The translations under genes were made by a program, and so were the position numbers. The notes beneath the pieces were generated by a model that saw nothing but the letters and a program-made list of their open reading frames with translations, ran no database searches and was not told the origin of the DNA. From Silvimonas soli (GTDB lineage: Bacteria; Pseudomonadota; Gammaproteobacteria; Burkholderiales; Chitinibacteraceae), in the NCBI RefSeq assembly GCF_030035605.1, contig NZ_CP106736.1, positions 3,531,001 to 3,595,000 on the forward strand: DNA of 64,000 nucleotides, in the 5' to 3' direction. This document shows, piece by piece, positions 35,798 to 44,550 of the stretch (within the stretch, counting starts at the first letter, position 1; every line of letters begins with the position of its first letter).

Positions 35798-37612
35798 ATG
35801 ACGCGCGCCATTCGTAACATCGCCATTATTGCTCACGTCGACCACGGTAAAACGACCCTGGTTGACCAACTCTTGCGCCAATCTGGCACCTTCCGCGAAA
35901 ACCAGCAGGTGGACGAGCGCGTGATGGATAGCAACGATCTTGAAAAGGAACGTGGCATCACGATTCTGGCCAAGAACACTGCTATTGAATACGAAGGCAC
36001 CCACATCAACATCGTTGACACCCCGGGTCACGCGGACTTCGGTGGTGAAGTCGAGCGCGTGCTGGGTATGGTTGATGGCGTATTGCTGCTGGTTGATGCC
36101 GTTGAAGGCCCGATGCCGCAAACCCGTTTCGTGACCAAAAAGGCACTGGCACTGGGTCTGCGTCCTATCGTGGTGATCAACAAGATCGATCGCCCGGGTG
36201 CACGTCCGGATTGGGTTGTGGATCAAACGTTTGACCTGTTCGACAAGCTGGGCGCCACTGACGAACAACTCGATTTCGCGATCATCTACGCTTCGGGCCT
36301 GAACGGCTTTGCCAAGCTGGAACTGGATCAAGAATCCGACAATATGCGTCCGCTGTTCGAGACCGTGCTCAAGCACGTGCCGACACCGGAAGGCAATCCT
36401 GATGCACCGCTGCAGCTGCAAATTGCTGCGCTGGATTACTCCACCTATACCGGCCGCCTTGGCGTTGGCCGCGTGTTGAATGGCCGTATCAAGCCAGGTC
36501 AACAAGTGGTGGTAATGAACCACGAAGAACAAGTTTCTTCTGGCCGTATCAACCAGGTGCTGGGCTTCCAGGGTCTGGAGCGCGTTGCTGTTGAAAGCGC
36601 AGAAGCCGGTGACATCATTGTTATCTCCGGTCTGGACGAAATCGGTATCGGCGTCACCATCTGTGACAAGGAAGCCCCGGTTGGCCTGCCAGTGCTGGGT
36701 GTGGATGAGCCGACACTGACCATGGACTTTATGGTGAACACTTCGCCGTTGGCCGGTACTGAAGGCAAGTTCGTGACCAGCCGCCAGATCCGCGACCGCC
36801 TGACCAAAGAACTGCTGACCAACGTGGCTCTGCGGGTTGAAGACACTGCCGATGCGGATATCTTCCGTGTTTCCGGTCGTGGCGAACTGCACTTGACCAT
36901 CTTGCTGGAAAGCATGCGTCGCGAAGGCTTTGAAATGGCCGTTGCCAAGCCACGCGTTGTATACAAAGAAGTGAACGGCACCAAGTGCGAGCCGTACGAA
37001 AACCTGACTATCGACCTGGAAGATGAACACCAGGGCGGCATCATGGAAGAAATCGGTCGTCGCCGTGGCGAACTGACCAACATGGAATCTGATGGTCGCG
37101 GTCGTACCCGTCTGGAATACCATATTCCGGCGCGTGGCCTGATCGGCTTCCAGTCCGACTTCATGACCATGACTCGCGGTACCGGCCTGATGAGCCACGT
37201 GTTTGATGACTACGCACCGGTCAAGGCCGATCTGCCAGGTCGTCACAACGGCGTGCTGATCTCGCAAGATCAAGGCGAAGCAGTCGCCTACGCGCTGTGG
37301 AAGCTGGAAGATCGCGGTCGTATGTTCGTGTCGCCAGGCGACAAGCTGTACGAAGGCATGATCATCGGTATCCATAGCCGTGATAACGATCTGGTTGTGA
37401 ACCCGATCAAGGGCAAGCAACTGACCAACGTTCGCGCTTCCGGTACTGACGAAGCCGTGCGTCTGACCACTCCGATCAAGCTGTCGCTGGAATCGGCGGT
37501 TGAGTTTATCGATGATGATGAACTGGTTGAAATCACCCCGCAGTCGATTCGTATCCGTAAACGTTTCTTGCAAGAACACGAACGTCGTCGCGCGTTCAAG
37601 CAAGAAGGCTGA
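35798..37612 (+). CDS. typA: Ribosome-associated GTPase TypA/BipA
   Basis: A translational GTPase related to EF-G that binds the ribosome and helps large-subunit assembly under stress or cold. The 604-residue protein has G1 AHVDHGKTT (12-20), a G2/G3 region with ERGITILAKN and DTPGHADFG, the G4 motif NKIDR, and a C-terminal half with the BipA-type GIMEEIGRRRGELTNM segment. Codon use is of highly expressed type. The ATG at 35798 gives the standard N-terminus MTRAIRNIAIIAHVDHG. A strong terminator follows. Confidence 0.95.
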   Translation: MTRAIRNIAIIAHVDHGKTTLVDQLLRQSGTFRENQQVDERVMDSNDLEKERGITILAKNTAIEYEGTHINIVDTPGHADFGGEVERVLGMVDGVLLLVDAVEGPMPQTRFVTKKALALGLRPIVVINKIDRPGARPDWVVDQTFDLFDKLGATDEQLDFAIIYASGLNGFAKLELDQESDNMRPLFETVLKHVPTPEGNPDAPLQLQIAALDYSTYTGRLGVGRVLNGRIKPGQQVVVMNHEEQVSSGRINQVLGFQGLERVAVESAEAGDIIVISGLDEIGIGVTICDKEAPVGLPVLGVDEPTLTMDFMVNTSPLAGTEGKFVTSRQIRDRLTKELLTNVALRVEDTADADIFRVSGRGELHLTILLESMRREGFEMAVAKPRVVYKEVNGTKCEPYENLTIDLEDEHQGGIMEEIGRRRGELTNMESDGRGRTRLEYHIPARGLIGFQSDFMTMTRGTGLMSHVFDDYAPVKADLPGRHNGVLISQDQGEAVAYALWKLEDRGRMFVSPGDKLYEGMIIGIHSRDNDLVVNPIKGKQLTNVRASGTDEAVRLTTPIKLSLESAVEFIDDDELVEITPQSIRIRKRFLQEHERRRAFKQEG

Positions 37613-37632
37613 TTTGACGCTTCAGTCATCTC

Positions 37633-37670
37633 AAAAAAAAACCGGGCCATGTGCCCGGTTTTTTGTTTTT
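37633..37670 (+). terminator. Terminator of typA
   Basis: AACCGGGC and GCCCGGTT form an 8-bp stem preceded by a run of nine A and followed by TTTTTGTTTTT. Confidence 0.9.
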
Positions 37671-37793
37671 ATGGCGGCGGTTAAGTCAGGTGTTTTGACT
37701 CGTTCAGTGTGATGGCATGTTTAATGGCCTCACGGTGCGCCAAGGTCATATGCTGCGGGGGCGGTCAGCGCTTGCTATTGTATAGGGACGTAT

Positions 37794-37979
37794 ATGCAAT
37801 TGATGAGCGCCAAGGTTGTTATCGTCGCTCATATGGCAATTTGTACTCAAGCCAATGACAATCCACTCACGGATAACTTGCTGGATATCTACGTGGGTGT
37901 TTATTCGCCAATCAAGCTCGATAACGGCCAGCACTGGATTGAAAACAGTAGTCTGTACTCGGGTGGTTGTGCCATGTAA
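37794..37979 (+). CDS. Possible small ORF, unknown
   Basis: A 61-residue frame with an AGGGACG site six bases before its ATG and a perfect hairpin terminator starting at its stop, which is the main reason to list it. The peptide has no recognisable motif and no signal. It could also be a non-coding transcript that uses the same terminator. Confidence 0.35.
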   Translation: MQLMSAKVVIVAHMAICTQANDNPLTDNLLDIYVGVYSPIKLDNGQHWIENSSLYSGGCAM

Positions 37980-38010
37980 AAACGCCTGCAAATCATTGCA
38001 GGCGTTTCTT
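37980..38010. terminator. Terminator hairpin
   Basis: AAACGCCTGCAA and TTGCAGGCGTTT form a 12-bp perfect stem with a four-base loop, then TCTTCTT. It can end the small ORF from the left and the GlsB-type gene from the right. Confidence 0.85.
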
Positions 38011-38031
38011 CTTGCCGGGTAATTCAATGCA

Positions 38032-38286
38032 TCAATGTTGAAGCATTTGCACCACGTAAAGCACAACGATTGCCCCGACAATGGATAGCAATATTCCGGC
38101 AGGGTGAACGGGTGATCCTTCGGGTGGTTTGCTGAAAATGCGGGCGATGAAACCGCCAACAAACGAGCCGACAATACCGACAACGCCAGTCATGATCAGG
38201 CCCATGCCTTGGGCGCCCGGCATGATAAAGCGGGCGATCAAGCCCACGATAATGCCGATAATGAACATCCAGATGTAATGCAGCAT
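38032..38286 (-). CDS. GlsB/YeaQ/YmgE family stress membrane protein
   Basis: An 84-residue membrane protein with three hydrophobic helices and the family signature GLIARFIMPG followed by the glycine-rich second helix. Members of this family (transglycosylase-associated protein) are induced in stationary phase and general stress in enterobacteria. An AAGGAGC ribosome site precedes the ATG at 38286. It is monocistronic, with a shared terminator on its far side. Confidence 0.87.
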   Translation of the reverse strand: MLHYIWMFIIGIIVGLIARFIMPGAQGMGLIMTGVVGIVGSFVGGFIARIFSKPPEGSPVHPAGILLSIVGAIVVLYVVQMLQH

Positions 38287-38477
38287 GCTTTGCTCCTTGT
38301 TCAGAATGGTGGTGAGGGGCTGGGACAAATTGCTGGTGTGCTGTTGGAGTGATGAAATTGGAATAGCCAGTTCACTCTAGCAGTGCATTTCTGGTGGAGT
38401 GGCTTCTGCCGATGGCTGGCAGTTTGGGGAAGGATTCAAGTAATCTTGCAGGAGGGTATTTATGGCGCTGGAAAAAC

Positions 38478-38507
38478 AAAAAACCCGTTCGATTGAACGG
38501 GTTTTTT
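38478..38507 (-). terminator. Terminator of tRNA-Leu copy 1
   Basis: AAAAAACCCGTTC and GAACGGGTTTTTT pair perfectly over 13 bp round GATT, giving a T-run on the minus strand just past the tRNA 3' end. Confidence 0.88.
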
Positions 38508-38517
38508 GATGAATCTT

Positions 38518-38604
38518 TGGTGCCCAAGAGAAGACTCGAACTTCCACGCCCTTGCGAGCGCTAGGACCTGAACCTAGTGCGTCTACCAATTCCGCCACCT
38601 GGGC
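38518..38604 (-). tRNA. tRNA-Leu(CAG), copy 1
   Basis: An 87-base tRNA gene with a long variable arm, CAG anticodon (decoding CUG), TTC-loop GTTCGAGTC and an encoded CCA end. Acceptor and anticodon stems pair fully. It is identical in sequence to the copy at 38846. Confidence 0.95.
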
Positions 38605-38645
38605 ATCGCGCTGTAACTGGTTTGTTGCAGCAGCGAAGGAGAGCG

Positions 38646-38674
38646 ATTATGCGTATATCAGCTAACCCTGTCAA
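38646..38674 (-). promoter_or_regulatory. Sigma-70 promoter of tRNA-Leu copy 1
   Basis: On the minus strand TTGACA and CATAAT are separated by exactly 17 bases, close to consensus. The expected start point lies about 35 bases upstream of the mature tRNA 5' end at 38604. Confidence 0.8.
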
Positions 38675-38811
38675 CAGGGTTGAACTACTTTTTTTGGCAA
38701 AGCATTGATTGAAAAACCAATTCACTGCCAGATAATGACAAAAGCATTTGACGGTCCGTTATCCCTAGCATGTCGCAATGGACATAACAAACAAGCCATA
38801 GCCAGAAATGC

Positions 38812-38840
38812 AAAAACCCGCTCAAAAGAACGGGTTTTTA
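38812..38840 (-). terminator. Terminator of tRNA-Leu copy 2
   Basis: AAAAACCCG and CGGGTTTTT pair around a short imperfect apex (CTCAAAAGAA), a relative of the hairpin after copy 1. Confidence 0.8.
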
Positions 38841-38845
38841 TCATT

Positions 38846-38932
38846 TGGTGCCCAAGAGAAGACTCGAACTTCCACGCCCTTGCGAGCGCTAGGACCTGAA
38901 CCTAGTGCGTCTACCAATTCCGCCACCTGGGC
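38846..38932 (-). tRNA. tRNA-Leu(CAG), copy 2
   Basis: An 87-base tRNA gene identical to the one at 38518, with CAG anticodon and encoded CCA. The two copies, with their own promoter and terminator, form a tandem duplication about 330 bases apart. Confidence 0.95.
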
Positions 38933-38975
38933 CTTGTGCTACGCTGTTAGAATGCGCAGATCACGAAGAAGCGCG

Positions 38976-39004
38976 ATTATCGGGAAACCCCAAGACAATG
39001 TCAA
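38976..39004 (-). promoter_or_regulatory. Sigma-70 promoter of tRNA-Leu copy 2, overlapping the rnr start
   Basis: TTGACA and GATAAT on the minus strand are separated by 17 bases. The -35 box (39004-38999) lies within the first codons of rnr (ATG at 38998), so a tRNA promoter is nested over the translation start of a plus-strand gene. Confidence 0.75.
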
Positions 39005-42000
39005 CAAAAAAGAGCCCTGCCATCGATACATCCTCCCGCCGTCCCAAACAGGTCAAAAGCCTGCGGCTGCAAGACCCTCATCTTGAGCGCGAACGAGAGC
39101 GCTACGAGAACCCTTTGCCCTCACGGGAATATGTATTGCAGGTTCTGGAAGAGGCGGGCGCACCGCTTTTCGCGGTCGATCTGGCTCAGTTGTTGTCGAT
39201 TACCGAAGACGAACGCGCTTTCTTTGATCGACGCTTGGGGGCGATGGCGCGGGACGGCCAGTTGATGGTCAATCGCAAAGGCGCTCTGTGCATTGCAGAA
39301 AAAATCGATCTGATCCCCGGGCGCGTGCAAGGCCACCCGGAAGGCTTCGGTTTTCTGATCCCGGACGATGGCTCGGATGATCTATATCTGTCGTCGCGCG
39401 AAATGGACAAAATCATGCACGGCGACCGGGTACTGGTCCGCCAGGCCGGGTTTGACCGTCGTGGCCGCCGCGAAGGCCGGATTGTCGAAGTGCTCGAACG
39501 CCTGACCAAGCTGCTGGTCGGTCGCTTTTTGACCGAGCAGGGCGTTTACATGGTGGCGGCGGAAGACAAACGCATCTCCAAAGACATTCTGATTCCGCCC
39601 AAGGAAAAAGGTAAAGCCAAGCCAGGCCAAGTGGTGACGGTAGAGCTGATCCAGCAACCAGATCGCAATATCAAGCCGCTGGGCCGGGTGGTGGAAGTGC
39701 TGGGTAATTACGATGACCCGGGCATGGAAATCGAAATCGCGCTGCGCAAACACAATCTGCCGCACGAATTTTCGGCCGCCGCCGAGGCTCAAGCGCAAGC
39801 AACCCCAGATAAAGTTGGCAAAAAAGATCTCAAGCCGGTGATGGGCGTGAAGCGCGTGGATTTGCGCGACCTGCCACTGGTAACCATTGACGGTGAAACC
39901 GCTCGTGACTTTGACGATGCCGTTTATGCCGAGAAAAAAGGCAAGGGCTGGCGCCTGGTGGTGGCGATTGCCGACGTCAGTCACTACGTGCAGCCAGACG
40001 ATGCACTGGACGCAACCGCCATTGAGCGCGGTAACTCAGTGTACTTTCCGCGTCGCGTTATCCCGATGTTGCCAGAACAACTGTCCAACGGTGTTTGCTC
40101 GCTGAACCCGGACGTTGCGCGCTTGTGTGTGGTTTGCGATATGCAGATCAGCGCTACCGGCGATATCAAGAAATACAAGTTCTACCCGGCGGTGATGCAT
40201 TCCAAGGCCCGGCTTACCTACAACAAAGTGTGGGAAATGCTGGAAGAGCCAAAAGGCAAGATGGCCAAGCAGTACAAGAAGGTCTTGCCCCACGTGCAGG
40301 ATTTGTACGCGCTCTATCAGGCCTTTGCCAAGGCACGCGCAGTGCGTGGCGCCATTGATTTTGAAACCACCGAAACCGAAGTGCGCTTTGACGACAAAGG
40401 CAAGATCAACGAGATCGTGCCTGTGGTGCGTAACCCCGCCCACAAGTTGATTGAAGAATGCATGCTGGCCGCCAATGTATGTGCGGCGGATTTCCTGATC
40501 ACCAACAAGCATCCATGTTTGTTCCGGGTGCATGAAGGCCCGAACCCGGAAAAGCTGGAAAAGCTGCGCGAATATCTGCGCTCTTGCGGTTTGACGCTGG
40601 GCGGTGGAGAAGAACCCAAGGCCGGTGATTACGCCGCGTTGCTGGAGCAGATCAAGCTACGCCCGGACGCATCGTTGCTGCAAACCATGTTGCTGCGCAG
40701 TCTGCAGCAGGCCGTCTACAGCCCGGATAATAAAGGTCACTTTGGCCTGAGTTACGAGGCGTATACGCACTTTACTTCGCCAATTCGCCGCTACCCGGAT
40801 TTGCTGGTCCACCGCGCCATCAAGGCTGTGTTGGCGGGCAAGAAATATCGCCCGGCGCAAAAGTGGGATCAACTGGGCATTCAGTGCTCAATGACCGAAC
40901 GCCGCGCCGATGAAGCCAGCCGCGACGTGCTGAACTTCCTCAAGTGCTACTTCATGCAAGACAAAGTGGGTGAGGAGTTTGAAGGCACGGTCTCGGCTGT
41001 TACCGGTTTTGGCATGTTTGTGTTGCTGGATAATCTGTACGTGGAAGGTCTGGTACATGTCTCGGAACTGGGCAACGACTACTTCCATTACGATGACCGC
41101 CGTCATGAACTCAAAGGCGAGCGTTCCGGACAAATCTATCGCCTGACTGATCGGGTGAAAGTGAAAGTGGTGCGGGTCGATCTGGACACCAGCAAGATCG
41201 ACTTCACGCTGGTGCTGGAAGAAAAATCCAAAGCGCCGCAACAACCCGCGACATTCCAAACCCCGGCGAGTGTGGGCACGCAGGCGCGCCCCACACAACA
41301 AGCCGCCACTGCGCAGGTGCCGCAGGAACGTGAACGGTCTGGGCGCAGAAATAACCGTAACAAGAATCGCAACAGCAACCGCGCGGCAAGCCAGCAACCA
41401 GCGCAACGTAACGCGGTGCCTCCCGTGCAGGCGGCCAAACCGGTTGTAGCGCCTAAAGTAGCGACCGCGCCGACTCAATCTGTCGCCACGGCACAGGCCA
41501 ATCCGGCATCCGCAAATAGCGGCAAGCAGGCGCGTAAGCCCAAGCGTACCGCGTCGGTCAAAGTGACGGCCACAGCGCAGCCTGCTGCGGCTGTTCCTGC
41601 CAAACCAGTGACTGCGCCAGTCGCCAAAGCCGCGCCGGACCGCAATGCTCAAACGCGCAAGCCTGCCCAACCGGCTGCTCAACCGGCAGTAGTGCCGGCG
41701 GTTGCGGCTCAACCACCGAAGAAAGCGGCAGAGTCCAAACCGGCAGCTCGTGTTGCAGGCAATGCTCAGGAAGCCGCACCGCAGCCCGCTACCGGCGGTA
41801 CTCGGCGTCGCGGCGGCACGCAAAAATCGGCGCTGACTAACGCACCTTCGGCTGCACTAGTTCCAGCACCGGTTGCGACCCCTGTTGCTGCGCCAGCTCC
41901 TGCTGGTCGGCGCAAACCGCAAACTGCGGCGTTGTTGCAAGCCAAGCCAGCCAGCGCCAATCCGGTTGCTGCGCCAGCGCCGGTTGCGCCAGCTACAGCT

Positions 42001-42066
42001 CCGGTGGCTGCACCCGCCGCCGCGCCAGCCGCCAGCCGTACACGTCTTCGTAAAAAAGAAGTTTGA
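38998..42066 (+). CDS. rnr: Ribonuclease R with very long basic tail
   Basis: A 3'-5' exoribonuclease that degrades structured RNA and helps quality control of rRNA and tRNA. Of 1022 residues, the first 750 contain a helix-turn-helix, two cold-shock domains, the RNB catalytic core (RDFDDAVYA, with the metal-binding Asp cluster) and an S1 domain (about 660-735). The remaining 268 residues are Ala/Pro/Lys/Gln-rich low complexity, far longer than the E. coli tail (about 813 residues in all). Start choice: ATG at 38998; the frame stays open into the tRNA gene, which is not expected to be coding. Confidence 0.92.
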   Translation: MSTKKSPAIDTSSRRPKQVKSLRLQDPHLERERERYENPLPSREYVLQVLEEAGAPLFAVDLAQLLSITEDERAFFDRRLGAMARDGQLMVNRKGALCIAEKIDLIPGRVQGHPEGFGFLIPDDGSDDLYLSSREMDKIMHGDRVLVRQAGFDRRGRREGRIVEVLERLTKLLVGRFLTEQGVYMVAAEDKRISKDILIPPKEKGKAKPGQVVTVELIQQPDRNIKPLGRVVEVLGNYDDPGMEIEIALRKHNLPHEFSAAAEAQAQATPDKVGKKDLKPVMGVKRVDLRDLPLVTIDGETARDFDDAVYAEKKGKGWRLVVAIADVSHYVQPDDALDATAIERGNSVYFPRRVIPMLPEQLSNGVCSLNPDVARLCVVCDMQISATGDIKKYKFYPAVMHSKARLTYNKVWEMLEEPKGKMAKQYKKVLPHVQDLYALYQAFAKARAVRGAIDFETTETEVRFDDKGKINEIVPVVRNPAHKLIEECMLAANVCAADFLITNKHPCLFRVHEGPNPEKLEKLREYLRSCGLTLGGGEEPKAGDYAALLEQIKLRPDASLLQTMLLRSLQQAVYSPDNKGHFGLSYEAYTHFTSPIRRYPDLLVHRAIKAVLAGKKYRPAQKWDQLGIQCSMTERRADEASRDVLNFLKCYFMQDKVGEEFEGTVSAVTGFGMFVLLDNLYVEGLVHVSELGNDYFHYDDRRHELKGERSGQIYRLTDRVKVKVVRVDLDTSKIDFTLVLEEKSKAPQQPATFQTPASVGTQARPTQQAATAQVPQERERSGRRNNRNKNRNSNRAASQQPAQRNAVPPVQAAKPVVAPKVATAPTQSVATAQANPASANSGKQARKPKRTASVKVTATAQPAAAVPAKPVTAPVAKAAPDRNAQTRKPAQPAAQPAVVPAVAAQPPKKAAESKPAARVAGNAQEAAPQPATGGTRRRGGTQKSALTNAPSAALVPAPVATPVAAPAPAGRRKPQTAALLQAKPASANPVAAPAPVAPATAPVAAPAAAPAASRTRLRKKEV

Positions 42067-42217
42067 TCCCGGCTGTCGCAGCCACCGTGCCGATTGTTGC
42101 GGCGCGGTGGCTGCGCGCGGCATGTTAATCTTGCAAAGTATGTGAGCTGGCACACAGTGTCGCGACTTTTCGCGGTACTGGTGCGGCCCTGTGGAAACAT
42201 CAAGGAGTATGGGTTCT

Positions 42218-42577
42218 ATGTTTATCGTTGATCGTTCGGCGGCTTTGATTCGCCCCAAGCAACCTTTCCTCGACTGGCTCAATGCCTTGCCGGGCAACGA
42301 TATTGTATTGTCGCTGGAAGACATCCGTAGCGATTGCACCGTGATTATGGTTCCGGAAGTCAGCGAACCTGAAGACGGTATTTCGTATATCGATGATCTG
42401 GCAGAACGTTTGTTTGAGATGGAACTTGCGTCGTGGGTTGAGGACGAAAGCCTGTGGCCGGCCAAGCGCACGCTCAAACTGTTCTGGGAATGGTTTGATG
42501 TAGAGATTCACATGGGCGTGATGGATAGCGTGGCCGAAGATATCCACAACACACCTTCAGATCATAACTATCACTAA
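42218..42577 (+). CDS. Conserved small acidic protein, unknown
   Basis: A 119-residue soluble protein, strongly acidic with conserved-looking Trp residues (FLDWLN, ASWVEDESLWP, LFWEWFDVEIHMG). I do not recognise the family. A good AAGGAG site lies ten bases before the ATG at 42218. It is followed 36 bases later by the SIMPL gene, so the two may be co-transcribed. Confidence 0.75.
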   Translation: MFIVDRSAALIRPKQPFLDWLNALPGNDIVLSLEDIRSDCTVIMVPEVSEPEDGISYIDDLAERLFEMELASWVEDESLWPAKRTLKLFWEWFDVEIHMGVMDSVAEDIHNTPSDHNYH

Positions 42578-42613
42578 TGCGTCGGGAACAGTCGGCGCAC
42601 AGGAGAAAAACCC

Positions 42614-43321
42614 ATGCGTCGACCTGCACTTGCTATTGTTGCTGTGCTGTTTTGTTCCGGTCTGGCTCAAGCCGAGCCGCTCAACTACAACGTAGTCAAT
42701 CTGGAAGCCAGTTCCAGCCAGGACGTCAGCAATGACATGGCGTCCGCCACCTTGTTTGTTGAAATCAATAATAACGATCCAGCGCAGCTGGCAGACAAGG
42801 TCAACCAGACGCTTGCCGCCGCAATCCGCGTCTCCAAACAATATGGCACGGTGCAATCTGCAGGCACTGGCTACACCACTTATCCGGTCTACAACAATAA
42901 AACCAGCAAGCAAGATGGCTGGCGTGGCCGGGGTGAGTTGCGTCTGACCAGCCGCGACTTTGCGTCACTCTCTAAACTGCTGGGGCAATTGCAGCAACCA
43001 TTGTCCAACGGTGTACCCATGCAACTGGCGGGCATTCGCTATGGCGTGTCCGATGAGTCGCGCAAAGCGGCCGAAGACGGGCTGATTACAGAGAGCATCA
43101 AGGCCTTTCGCCAGCGCGCCGAGCTGATTCAGCGCGGGATGGATGGCGCGGGCTGGCGCACCGTGAACATGAACGTCAACACCCAGTCGTTTGAGCCGCC
43201 AATGCCACGCCCGATGATGATGAAGGCAGCGATGTCAGCTGACAATCCCGCGCCGCCACCGGTTGAAGGTGGCGAGAGCAAGGTTTCAGTGACTGTCTCG
43301 GGCAGTATCCAGGTTCAATAA
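42614..43321 (+). CDS. SIMPL-domain (DUF541) exported protein
   Basis: A 235-residue exported protein with a signal peptide (1-20, ending GLAQA) and a SIMPL domain, recognised by the VEINNNDPAQLADKVNQTL region, AIRVSKQY and the QLAGIRYGVSDESRKAAEDGL segment. In several organisms these are periplasmic or surface proteins linked to oxidative stress or envelope signalling; function here is inferred only. The Met/Pro stretch near 195-205 is unusual. Confidence 0.83.
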   Translation: MRRPALAIVAVLFCSGLAQAEPLNYNVVNLEASSSQDVSNDMASATLFVEINNNDPAQLADKVNQTLAAAIRVSKQYGTVQSAGTGYTTYPVYNNKTSKQDGWRGRGELRLTSRDFASLSKLLGQLQQPLSNGVPMQLAGIRYGVSDESRKAAEDGLITESIKAFRQRAELIQRGMDGAGWRTVNMNVNTQSFEPPMPRPMMMKAAMSADNPAPPPVEGGESKVSVTVSGSIQVQ

Positions 43322-43338
43322 GCCAGGTTCAACGACTT

Positions 43339-43797
43339 ATGCGCGTGACCGCTCCGGCGTTGCACATCTCCTTTGGGGGCGGGCGCGCCGGTTTCTATCT
43401 GTGCTGTGTTTTTGCTGCTGCAGCGGCGCTCAGTGCTATCGCTTTGCCGTGGTCGTGGCGGCTGCTGGCCTGGCTTGGGACGGCAGCATACCTGGTTTAC
43501 TTATGGTGCCAGCCGACCCCGCGCGGATTGCTTGTTCTGGCAGGCGATGGGGCTTTGCAGATTGGCTGGGGCGACGAATCTCCCCAAGCCGCTCAAGTAC
43601 TGGGTTCCACAATGGTCAGTGCGCATTTGCTGGTACTGCATTTACGTGTGCAAAACGTCCGTAAAGTGCAGCGTCTGGTTTTGTGGCCAGACAGCATGCC
43701 TGCAGACGATTTTCGGCGTTTGCGCGTGGCGTTGCGCTGGAACAAACGTGCACATGCGCAAGAGCAATCAGCCAAACAACACCAGTTGCCGTCCTGA
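43339..43797 (+). CDS. YgfX-like membrane protein
   Basis: A 152-residue protein with two hydrophobic helices (about 20-55) followed by a beta-rich cytoplasmic tail ending WPDSMPADDFRRLRVALRW, the pattern of YgfX (CptA-like) proteins. In E. coli YgfX pairs with the succinate dehydrogenase assembly factor SdhE, but no sdhE-like gene is visible here. Its last 30 bases overlap the convergent hmuV-like gene. Confidence 0.72.
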   Translation: MRVTAPALHISFGGGRAGFYLCCVFAAAAALSAIALPWSWRLLAWLGTAAYLVYLWCQPTPRGLLVLAGDGALQIGWGDESPQAAQVLGSTMVSAHLLVLHLRVQNVRKVQRLVLWPDSMPADDFRRLRVALRWNKRAHAQEQSAKQHQLPS

Positions 43798-44550
43798 TCC
43801 GGGCGGATATTCTAGTACGTCGGCGGACATCCCGTAGAGCGCGTGCATGTTTTGCGCAGTCAGCACTTCTGCCGGTTTACCATCCGCCAGCATTTTTCCG
43901 TCATTGAGCAATAACAGCCGGTCGCACCAGCGTGCCGCGAGGTTGACGTCATGCAGCACCACCAGCACGGCCAATTGCTCGCGTTGTGCCAATTCCCGCA
44001 CTGCACTGAGCAAACCGTGTTGATGCTTGGGGTCGAGGCTGGACGTAGGTTCATCCAGCAATAACAAGCGTTCGGTGCTGGGGCTTGCTGCGAGTATCTG
44101 CAGTAGCACGCGGGCAAACTGCACCCGTTGCTGTTCACCGCCGGAGAGCCCGGCATAGTGGCGCCCGGCCAGATCGGCCGCGTCCGCCAATGCCAATGCC
44201 TGAGTGATCAACTCCTCAATCTGCGCCGCGGCGAGATCCTCGAAGGGGTAGGCGCCCATGGCTACGACTTCGGGCACCGGCAAGTCAAACGCCAGCGTTG
44301 GCGATTGCGGCAACAGCGCGCGTTGCCGGGCCAGTTGGCGTTGGGTCAGTTGTTTGAGCGCCACGCCGTTGAGGGTAATGTCTCCCGTTTGCAGCGGCAG
44401 ATCGCCAGCCAGCGCAGCCAGCAAAGACGATTTACCCGCACCGTTTGCCCCAAGCACGCCAATAAACTCGCCCGCCTTGACCGCAAACGAGATGTCATCC
44501 AACACCACGCGGCCTTCGCGTACACAGCGCAATTGCCGAACTGCAATCAT
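43768..44550 (-). CDS. Heme/cobalamin-type ABC transporter ATPase
   Basis: An ATP-binding subunit of the FecE/HmuV/BtuD class, 260 residues. Walker A GANGAGKS (34-41), the signature LSGGEQQRVQFARVL and a Walker B LLLLDEPTSSLDP are intact. It overlaps the permease start by four bases. No periplasmic binding protein or TonB receptor for heme or vitamin B12 is adjacent, so the ligand could be heme, a siderophore or cobalamin. Its stop overlaps the convergent YgfX-like gene. Confidence 0.85.
   Translation of the reverse strand: MIAVRQLRCVREGRVVLDDISFAVKAGEFIGVLGANGAGKSSLLAALAGDLPLQTGDITLNGVALKQLTQRQLARQRALLPQSPTLAFDLPVPEVVAMGAYPFEDLAAAQIEELITQALALADAADLAGRHYAGLSGGEQQRVQFARVLLQILAASPSTERLLLLDEPTSSLDPKHQHGLLSAVRELAQREQLAVLVVLHDVNLAARWCDRLLLLNDGKMLADGKPAEVLTAQNMHALYGMSADVLEYPPGSGRQLVLFG

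Noticed and set aside
35756..37603. 615-codon frame opposite typA
   Set aside because: Antisense shadow of a highly biased gene; product rich in His and Gln with no domain.
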